A stretch of 54,942 nt of DNA, from positions 922 to 55,863 of the forward strand of contig NZ_LYPA01000060.1 of the NCBI RefSeq assembly GCF_001675045.1, written 5' to 3'. This DNA comes from Paenibacillus oryzae (GTDB taxonomy: Bacteria > Bacillota > Bacilli > Paenibacillales > Paenibacillaceae). Positions 49,826-54,942 of this stretch are shown in pieces. A program made the translations under genes and the position numbers. Position 1 is the stretch's first letter; the number at the start of each line of letters is the position of its first letter. The notes under the pieces were generated by a model. The model worked only from the letters and a program-made list of their open reading frames with translations, had not been told where the DNA came from and did no database searches.

Positions 49826-50866
49826 GTGGGAAAACTTGTGAGTACCTTTCTTATTGGTTTGTTGCTGGTTTGTTCCGGTTGTACCACACAAAAGGATCAA
49901 GTAGCAAGGGATCAGACGGAGAGTTTTTTTGAAAGTGAACCTGCCAGTGTACCTGAGCCTTTTGTTGAACATTCTGTCTCAACCTCTTCAGATGGCAAAT
50001 ACCGCATTGAATCGTATGGAGTCATAAAAGATGTAACGGCAGGAGGGTTATATCCAGCAGAAGGTATACGTTTAGTAGATATCACAGCTGATAAGGAATT
50101 ATGGACGATGACTCCCGGATATTATAAACAATCTTTCGTCTGGTCTCCCGATAATCGATATGTAGCCGTATACATTGAAACAAGAACATCCGGATCTACC
50201 TTTGTTGTTGATACCCAAACTATGCTGAGCAATCATTTGCCCTATGTGGATGAGGTTATTGAATTGGCGGGCTTGAAGGAAGCGCGAGATGAAAATCGTA
50301 CCGATGCTTACTTTAATGTTCTGAATTGGGTGAACGAGGATCAACTCAGTATATCGTTTTTGTGGAATGGAATAGATGGCTATGAGGGTAAATATACGTT
50401 TGATGTAAAAAAAGATAAGTTCCTGATTGTTTCAATTGTTTCTGCGAATTCAATAGAGAATAAGTTTATAACTGACTTTACGACTTGGAATGATAAAGAG
50501 TTGTTTGCTTTTCTTGAGGAAGTGCAGGAGCATGTAAGAAATATTCCGAAAGTGACAGATTCCATAGAGGAGGTCATTAAGGATTATAGTATTTATTTCT
50601 CTCAGCAACTGAGCGAAAAAATTGTACAATCACTCTACAATCAAGAAGGAGAGCAATGGGCAATTCCGAACAGTGATGGCGGGTACATCTTTTTTGTTCC
50701 TGGCCGTTCAACTAAAAGTGAGGTTGTCATTAAATATGAGAAGGATTTTATCACAATACGTGAAAGCTATGAAGCCGAGGTCACCATGTATAAAGCCGTT
50801 GAATATAAGATAGAATACGACGACAAAAAACCAATCATTACAGAATGGATTCAAATCATTGAATGA
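49826..50866 (+). CDS. Putative lipoprotein with TolB-like segment
   Basis: 346 residues. Type II signal (MGKLVSTFLIGLLLV) with lipobox CSGC, Cys19. The mature part contains SDGKYRIESYG, SFVWSPDNRYVAVYIE and LSISFLWNG, the S-P-D-x-x-Y-V-A strands typical of TolB/beta-propeller blades. The last ~120 residues are charged and helical-then-beta. GTG start with a GGGGGGG run upstream. Function unknown; attached to the outer face of the membrane. Confidence 0.7.
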   Translation: MGKLVSTFLIGLLLVCSGCTTQKDQVARDQTESFFESEPASVPEPFVEHSVSTSSDGKYRIESYGVIKDVTAGGLYPAEGIRLVDITADKELWTMTPGYYKQSFVWSPDNRYVAVYIETRTSGSTFVVDTQTMLSNHLPYVDEVIELAGLKEARDENRTDAYFNVLNWVNEDQLSISFLWNGIDGYEGKYTFDVKKDKFLIVSIVSANSIENKFITDFTTWNDKELFAFLEEVQEHVRNIPKVTDSIEEVIKDYSIYFSQQLSEKIVQSLYNQEGEQWAIPNSDGGYIFFVPGRSTKSEVVIKYEKDFITIRESYEAEVTMYKAVEYKIEYDDKKPIITEWIQIIE

Positions 50867-51026
50867 GCTGCTGTATCAACACATGAATGGCCTATTTCAA
50901 CCCTGCTCCAAAAGGAAAAGAGTGCAATTGTGTGAATTATATCTCACTTAGTTCTCCGATTACGGCGAAAAAAGATCCGTGTCGCAGACGATCAAATGGC
51001 ATAGTTGTCATCCACGAGCGCACTAG

Positions 51027-51056
51027 GCCCTCGGTTTCGCCGGGGGCTTTCATTTT
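51027..51056 (+). terminator. Rho-independent terminator before the 51071 kinase gene
   Basis: GCCCTCGG (51027-51034) pairs with CCGGGGGC (51040-51047) through one G-U-type pair, with loop TTTCG and then TTTCATTTT. It is about 160 bases after the lipoprotein gene; that gap holds no convincing gene. Confidence 0.75.
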
Positions 51057-51070
51057 AGGGGGAGAGACCA

Positions 51071-51580
51071 ATGGCAAAAATCTTTATCGTTGGAAGCGTA
51101 GCTAGCGGAAAAACTACGCTTGCGAAAAATCTTTCACAAAAATGGAATATTCCCTGGTATGAGCTGGATCAAGTTGTACACAATCGGCAGGTTACCGTGC
51201 AAACAAAACGTACGGATGAGGAGCAGCGGGCTATTATAAAGGAAATTGATGAAAAATACCGCATGTGGATTTTTGAAGGAACGGACAGAAAGTCGTATCA
51301 GTGCTTGTATGAAATGGCCGATACCATACTGTACCTTGACCCGCCATTGTGGATACGCAAAAAAAGAATCGTCACCCGGTTTTTAAAGCAGCTCTTGAAG
51401 CTTGAAAAATCGCATTACAAGCCGGACTTTCAAATGCTTAAACTAATGTTTCAATGGACAAAGGATTTTGAGAAAAGCCGTCAAGAAAGTGAAAAGAAAC
51501 TGGAGGCCTATAAAACCAAATTAATCAGGATAAGGAATCAAAAATCATTGCAGTATGTACTGAATTCTATCACCTTATAA
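51071..51580 (+). CDS. P-loop kinase (FlaR/adenylate-kinase-like)
   Basis: 169 residues. Walker A is IVGSVASGKTTLAKNL (residues 6-21). WYELDQVVH and WIFEGTDRKS are the substrate-lid and Walker B-like blocks, then DTILYLDPP and WIRKKRIVTRFLKQ, the R-rich closing helix of the FlaR/DNA-topology-modulation group. These small kinases probably phosphorylate nucleosides or other small molecules. AGGGGGAGAG upstream of ATG. Confidence 0.8.
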   Translation: MAKIFIVGSVASGKTTLAKNLSQKWNIPWYELDQVVHNRQVTVQTKRTDEEQRAIIKEIDEKYRMWIFEGTDRKSYQCLYEMADTILYLDPPLWIRKKRIVTRFLKQLLKLEKSHYKPDFQMLKLMFQWTKDFEKSRQESEKKLEAYKTKLIRIRNQKSLQYVLNSITL

Positions 51581-51592
51581 CAGGAGAGCATT

Positions 51593-51664
51593 ATGATCAA
51601 AATTATAGATATCCGCAATCATGCGGAGTTGATGGATGAAGCGGTTCAGATGGTGAGCTTGTGA
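51593..51664 (+). pseudogene. N-terminal fragment of a GNAT-like gene
   Basis: 23 codons from ATG after ACAGGAGAG: IKIIDIRNHAELMDEAVQMV, like the beginning of the GNAT at 822 (YKIIDLRDFPNLLETSIEYV). The frame ends at TGA 51662-51664, which overlaps the GTG start of the next gene (GTGA). It is probably a leftover of a deleted acetyltransferase, now acting as a leader that couples translation to the GNAT behind it. Confidence 0.6.
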
Positions 51665-52131
51665 TTCGTACGTTTACAATGGAGGACTTGGATTATATCA
51701 TTGAAGCTCATGTTCGGATTTATCATCTTGAATATCAATTCGATGAATCTTTTAATCGGTTTATAACCGATGCCGTCTATTCTTTCAGAGAGAATATGAA
51801 TGGTCTAAACGAAATGGTTTTTATTCTGGAGCTGGAGGGAAGGCCCAAAGGGAGCATTGGAATTACCAGGTTAAACGACGATACAGCTCAATTACGGTGG
51901 TTTCTTCTGGAAAAGGAGGCGCGTGGCCGGGGCTGGGGAAGAAAATTAATTGAAGAAGCATTGAGGTTTGCCGAAGCAAAGCAATACAAAACGATATCAT
52001 TATGGACCAATCAGAGGTTAACCGCAGCAAGGAGTCTGTATAAACGGCATGGCTTTAGCATAGTTGAAAGCAAGGTCGAAATCCTATCAAATCAGGAAAT
52101 GATCGAGGAGCGCTGGGAACATCAAATTTGA
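51661..52131 (+). CDS. GNAT family N-acetyltransferase
   Basis: 156 residues. LRWFLLEKEARGRGWGRKLI supplies the acetyl-CoA loop (R-G-R-G-W-G), and ISLWTNQRLTAARSLYKRHGF the A-A-x-x-L-Y-x-x-x-G-F block. MarR-fused relatives share this style. GTG start overlaps the stop of the 23-codon leader by four bases, and there is no ribosome binding site of its own, so translation is likely coupled. Substrate unknown. Confidence 0.85.
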   Translation: MIRTFTMEDLDYIIEAHVRIYHLEYQFDESFNRFITDAVYSFRENMNGLNEMVFILELEGRPKGSIGITRLNDDTAQLRWFLLEKEARGRGWGRKLIEEALRFAEAKQYKTISLWTNQRLTAARSLYKRHGFSIVESKVEILSNQEMIEERWEHQI

Positions 52132-52143
52132 GGTGAATGTACG

Positions 52144-52749
52144 ATGGGATCGAGAATCATGCATCTGCTTATTGGCAATAACATTGCGGAACGATTAAAA
52201 ATAGAGGACCGAACATCATTTTTGCTAGGGAGTATTGCACCTGACGCGGTTCATTCAAAGGATTCCTCCCATTTTTTTAAGGGAGAACATCGGGATTTTA
52301 CAAGGTATATCGATTATTATGGTTTTTTTGAAAAATATAAGGCCTGCCCGGATCAGTTGTATGTACTTGGTTACTTTGTCCATTTAATTGCTGATGATCT
52401 GTGGCTAAAGGGGTTTTATATTCCCTGGTTAAAAAATAGAATGGATAATGATAGCGAGTTATATGCCTTATACCACAACGATTTTAGGCTGCTGAATGGG
52501 AAGCTTCTTGAACATTATGGAAGTGCCGATAAATTGAGATCATTGATTTCTGCCCCCTGCAAAGTCACGGATTTGGACGAGGTGAAGTCAACCAATGTCA
52601 CTGATCTGGTTTCCCACGTATTGGGAGATATGGACTATGATAAAAAGGATTTAGATACTGCTCTTCGGGTATTTCATTTTATTCAAATTGAAGGTTATAT
52701 CGAAACGGCAGTAAATATGGGGGTTATGCACTTAGAGAGCTTGGGGTAA
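52144..52749 (+). CDS. Zinc-dependent phospholipase C-like hydrolase
   Basis: 201 residues. MHLLIGNNIAERL, FLLGSIAPDAVHSKDSSHFF and LYVLGYFVHLIADDLWLKGF are the blocks of the zinc-dependent phospholipase C/S1-P1-like fold in Bacillales, providing His and Asp ligands (His7, Asp32, His and Asp of VHLIADD). Proteins in this group often occur singly without a signal peptide and of unknown substrate. GAGGTG upstream. Confidence 0.7.
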   Translation: MGSRIMHLLIGNNIAERLKIEDRTSFLLGSIAPDAVHSKDSSHFFKGEHRDFTRYIDYYGFFEKYKACPDQLYVLGYFVHLIADDLWLKGFYIPWLKNRMDNDSELYALYHNDFRLLNGKLLEHYGSADKLRSLISAPCKVTDLDEVKSTNVTDLVSHVLGDMDYDKKDLDTALRVFHFIQIEGYIETAVNMGVMHLESLG

Positions 52750-52880
52750 ATAGAAATAAGGCATTATAGGCAACTGATGGTGTTGGATACAAGTTGCGTC
52801 GGGAGACAGTAGTCAATGTAAACTATTGGTCGTATAGTAAGTTTAGGAGCAGAGTTGATTACATAGTAGGAGGAGCAAAA

Positions 52881-54014
52881 ATGGACTTTAAACCGCTTGC
52901 TTCATTTATTGACCGTATCACGTCCTGGAGGATTCCGTGGGCAGAGGTAGTGGTTATGCATCGAAATGAGACTGTTTTCCGGTATCGCAATGGTTTTGCG
53001 GATTTGGAGGAGAAAACGCCCATTAGTGACAATGCAATCTTTAATCTGTATTCCATGACCAAAATTATGACTTGTGTTGCCGGGCTACAATTGGTGGAGA
53101 AAGGGCATATGCTGCTTGGCGATAATTTATGTGATTATTTGCCTGAGTTTGCCGAGATGACGGTAAGGAAAACGCTGCCTAACGGAGAGGTCAGGCTGGA
53201 AAAAGCAACAAAGGCTATTACAGTCAGGGATTTGTTTACAATGACAGCCGGATTTTCCTATGACATCGGCACGCCAATCCTTCAAGAAGCTATCAAAAAC
53301 TCAAACGGCACCCTCTCGACGCGCGATTGCGTGAAAGCACTTGCGAAGGAGCCGCTTTTGTTCGAACCTGGCACGCATTGGCATTACAGCATGTGTCATG
53401 ATGTGCTGGGAGCTTTGGTTGAGGAGGTTAGCGGCAAACGCTTTAGCGCTTATCTCCAGGAGAATATCATCGGCCCGCTCGGCATGAAGGATACGGCATT
53501 TGATTTGAATGATGAGCAGCAGACCCGTATGGTTCCACAATATACGTATGATGAAGAACATGACAAAACCATTCGGACGGATGGCAATGGATTCCGCTTT
53601 AGTACGGAGCTGGAGAGCGGCGGCGCTGGTTTGATGTCCACGGTGAGCGACTATGTGCTGTTCCTGAATGCGCTGACACAACGCGGCACTAGCCCGGAGG
53701 GCGTGCGTATTTTGTCACCGGCTTCTGTGGAGCTGATGCGAACAGATCACTTGAACACTTCGACTCGCGCCGATTGTAACTGGGATCATATGCAGGGATA
53801 CGGTTATGGCTTGGGCGTCCGCACTCATGTCTCCAGAGCGGAAAGCGGCTCGCTAAGTCCGCATGGTGAGTTTGGCTGGAGCGGCCTCGCGGGATGCTTG
53901 GGCATTATTGACCCTGACTCGGAGCTTACTGTTATGTATGCGCAGCATTTGTTGAACAGCCAGGAGTCTTATGTTCAAAGACGCTTGCGGAATATCGTGT
54001 ACGGCTGCCTGTAA
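52881..54014 (+). CDS. Serine hydrolase, class C beta-lactamase family
   Basis: 377 residues. LYSMTKIMTCVAGL carries the S-x-x-K nucleophile (Ser near residue 60). HYSMCHDVLGALVEEVSGKRF gives the Tyr of the Y-x-x/N block, and HGEFGWSGLAG is the third block (H/K-x-G equivalent with W-S-G). This group includes esterases and D-aminopeptidases as well as beta-lactamases; no signal peptide is seen, so an intracellular esterase is more likely than an antibiotic-degrading enzyme. AGGAGGAG fixes ATG 52881, not ATG 52794. Confidence 0.85.
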   Translation: MDFKPLASFIDRITSWRIPWAEVVVMHRNETVFRYRNGFADLEEKTPISDNAIFNLYSMTKIMTCVAGLQLVEKGHMLLGDNLCDYLPEFAEMTVRKTLPNGEVRLEKATKAITVRDLFTMTAGFSYDIGTPILQEAIKNSNGTLSTRDCVKALAKEPLLFEPGTHWHYSMCHDVLGALVEEVSGKRFSAYLQENIIGPLGMKDTAFDLNDEQQTRMVPQYTYDEEHDKTIRTDGNGFRFSTELESGGAGLMSTVSDYVLFLNALTQRGTSPEGVRILSPASVELMRTDHLNTSTRADCNWDHMQGYGYGLGVRTHVSRAESGSLSPHGEFGWSGLAGCLGIIDPDSELTVMYAQHLLNSQESYVQRRLRNIVYGCL

Positions 54015-54039
54015 GGGTAGGACAAAGCCTTATATAACC

Positions 54040-54090
54040 AAAGAGCCTTTTAAGGACAGCAAGTGTCATAAAGGCTCTTTTCTTTTTTTG
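54040..54090 (+). terminator. Rho-independent terminator after the serine hydrolase gene
   Basis: AAAGAGCCTTT at 54040-54050 pairs with AAAGGCTCTTT near 54070-54080, with a loop of about 20 bases, and TTTTCTTTTTTT follows. Confidence 0.8.
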
Positions 54091-54163
54091 GGACAAGTTT
54101 TAGGGATAAGGAGTGAGCTTGGGGTAGCATGTGTATGGCAGATTTGCATAGGGAGGAAAAGAT

Positions 54164-54637
54164 ATGGATGAATATATGAAAGAGCTGAGGGAGCTGGTTG
54201 GGAGCCGTCCCGTTTTGATGTGTGGCGCCAGTGTTATTCTCTATAATGCCGCGGGTGAAGTATTAATGATGCACAGGACAGATAACGATAGCTGGTGTTT
54301 TCCGGGAGGCGCTCTTGAGCTTGGCGAAAAAGTCGAGGAAGCAGCAGCTAGAGAAGCTTTAGAAGAAACAGGATTAACGGTTGATCAGTTGAGGCTGTTT
54401 GGCGTTTTTTCGGGAAAAGAGATGTACTATAAATACCCTAACGGGGATGAAGTATACAATGTGGACGTTGTTTTTGCGAGCCATTGTTATCACGGCGAGA
54501 TCAGGGTGAATGACGAGGGGCGAGAAATCCGTTTTTTTGCAATCAACGAGTTGCCCGAGAACATAAGTCCCCCGGTGTTACCGGTAATTGAAGATGTAAG
54601 GAAGAGGAAAGAGGAGTTTTATAGTGCTGCTGAATAA
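54164..54637 (+). CDS. NUDIX hydrolase
   Basis: 157 residues. Nudix box GGALELGE, seven residues, REALEETGL (about residues 48-70) is complete. The stretch YYKYPNGDEVYNVDVVF after the box matches the style of the NUDIX enzyme at 4234, so these two are from one subgroup. GGGAGG at about 54150 supports the ATG. Substrate unknown. It is the last gene seen in the window. Confidence 0.9.
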   Translation: MDEYMKELRELVGSRPVLMCGASVILYNAAGEVLMMHRTDNDSWCFPGGALELGEKVEEAAAREALEETGLTVDQLRLFGVFSGKEMYYKYPNGDEVYNVDVVFASHCYHGEIRVNDEGREIRFFAINELPENISPPVLPVIEDVRKRKEEFYSAAE

Positions 54638-54942
54638 ACCTGGGAATGGGGGGCATGAAGCAAAAGGTGGATCTTGGGGCATGCTAGCGAGATTTTGAAC
54701 GATATTTCACACAAATTATTGTAATCCCTATTGTAAATATTGCCATGTTGTATGAAAAAACGCACAAAAACATAGGTTTGTTGAGCCGAAAACAGCATTT
54801 TATACGATCTGTCGTACAAAATGCTCAGTCCACCCCGCTTGTCCCCAGCTTTTGTATGATGAATCGTTACTACTCAGGTACCACTGCAAAGGAAAAGCTA
54901 TTTTTGCCTACCTGAATAAGGGATTGAAGGATTCCAAGTCCC
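54638..54942. other. Intergenic tail with a 32-base near-palindrome
   Basis: No convincing gene in these 305 bases. The main structure is a near-palindrome at 54794-54825: 14-base arms AGCATTTTATACGA and TCGTACAAAATGCT with one mismatch and a 4-base loop. It has no T run, so it is more likely an operator, a repeat or a folded RNA element than a terminator. The next gene probably starts beyond the window. Confidence 0.5.

Noticed and set aside
50887..51105. 72-residue frame between the lipoprotein and the P-loop kinase
   Set aside because: It runs across the terminator at 51027-51056 and into the kinase start, and has no clear ribosome binding site.
52881..54014. Calling the serine hydrolase an antibiotic-resistance beta-lactamase
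   Set aside because: No signal peptide is visible and the third motif is esterase-like; family membership alone does not show beta-lactam hydrolysis.
1..54942. tRNA, rRNA, riboswitch or T-box elements
   Set aside because: No sequence with the expected conserved cores was recognised by eye; weak candidates cannot be excluded without a covariance search.

Overview
The window looks like chromosomal DNA of a Paenibacillus-type, spore-forming Firmicute. The evidence is strong AGGAGG-like ribosome binding sites, frequent TTG and GTG starts, low to moderate GC, a giant secreted protein with three C-terminal SLH domains, a copper-amine-oxidase-N (stalk) domain protein, and a membrane hybrid kinase paired with a SARP/BTAD-type response regulator. 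No rRNA, tRNA, CRISPR array, phage or intact insertion sequence was recognised.

Region 1 (1-20.55 kb) is an AT-rich, entirely plus-strand run of about 30 short, mostly single-domain genes. They encode GNAT acetyltransferases, NUDIX hydrolases, APH-type phosphotransferases, nucleotidyltransferase-fold proteins, histidine phosphatases, P-loop kinases, PaiB, HIT, RidA and inositol-monophosphatase-like enzymes, an ornithine/aspartate carbamoyltransferase-like protein beside a FabI enoyl-ACP reductase, a second PgsA, and small lipoproteins. Genes are packed end to end, each with its own ribosome binding site and with few terminators. Several are visibly decaying: an APH remnant, an internally deleted P-loop kinase, and an amber codon in the leader of a HAD phosphatase. 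It reads as an accretion zone for small-molecule modification genes. The same style resumes at 45.3-54.6 kb (GNATs, APH, PyrE, NUDIX, serine hydrolase, a frameshifted M24 peptidase).

Region 2 (20.6-28.2 kb) opens with a minus-strand operon: an ECF-like sigma factor, a papain-like/BtrH-like protein of uncertain role and a LamG-domain protein. A 233-bp MITE-like inverted-repeat element lies just upstream of the sigma factor gene. Plus-strand single genes and one minus-strand membrane sensor-domain protein follow.

Region 3 (28.2-33.1 kb) is the most interesting part. One operon, closed by a clear terminator, encodes a secreted protein with a Met-Asp repeat insert (23 Met in 60 residues), an OmpR-type response regulator, a histidine kinase with almost no extracytoplasmic loop, CcdA, a TlpA-like thioredoxin lipoprotein and a lipid-anchored MsrA-MsrB fusion. 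Together they can be read as an extracytoplasmic methionine-oxidation sink with its own reduction pathway and regulation. Three ATCGTAA direct repeats in 11-bp phase precede the operon and look like a response-regulator site.

Region 4 (33.1-45.3 kb) holds a zinc metallopeptidase and small genes, then a 7TM-like hybrid kinase carrying two different kinase modules and a receiver, its SARP-like response regulator, and a 2018-residue surface protein with eight ~98-residue tandem repeats and SLH anchoring domains.

All functions are assigned from sequence motifs read by eye; no similarity search was run.
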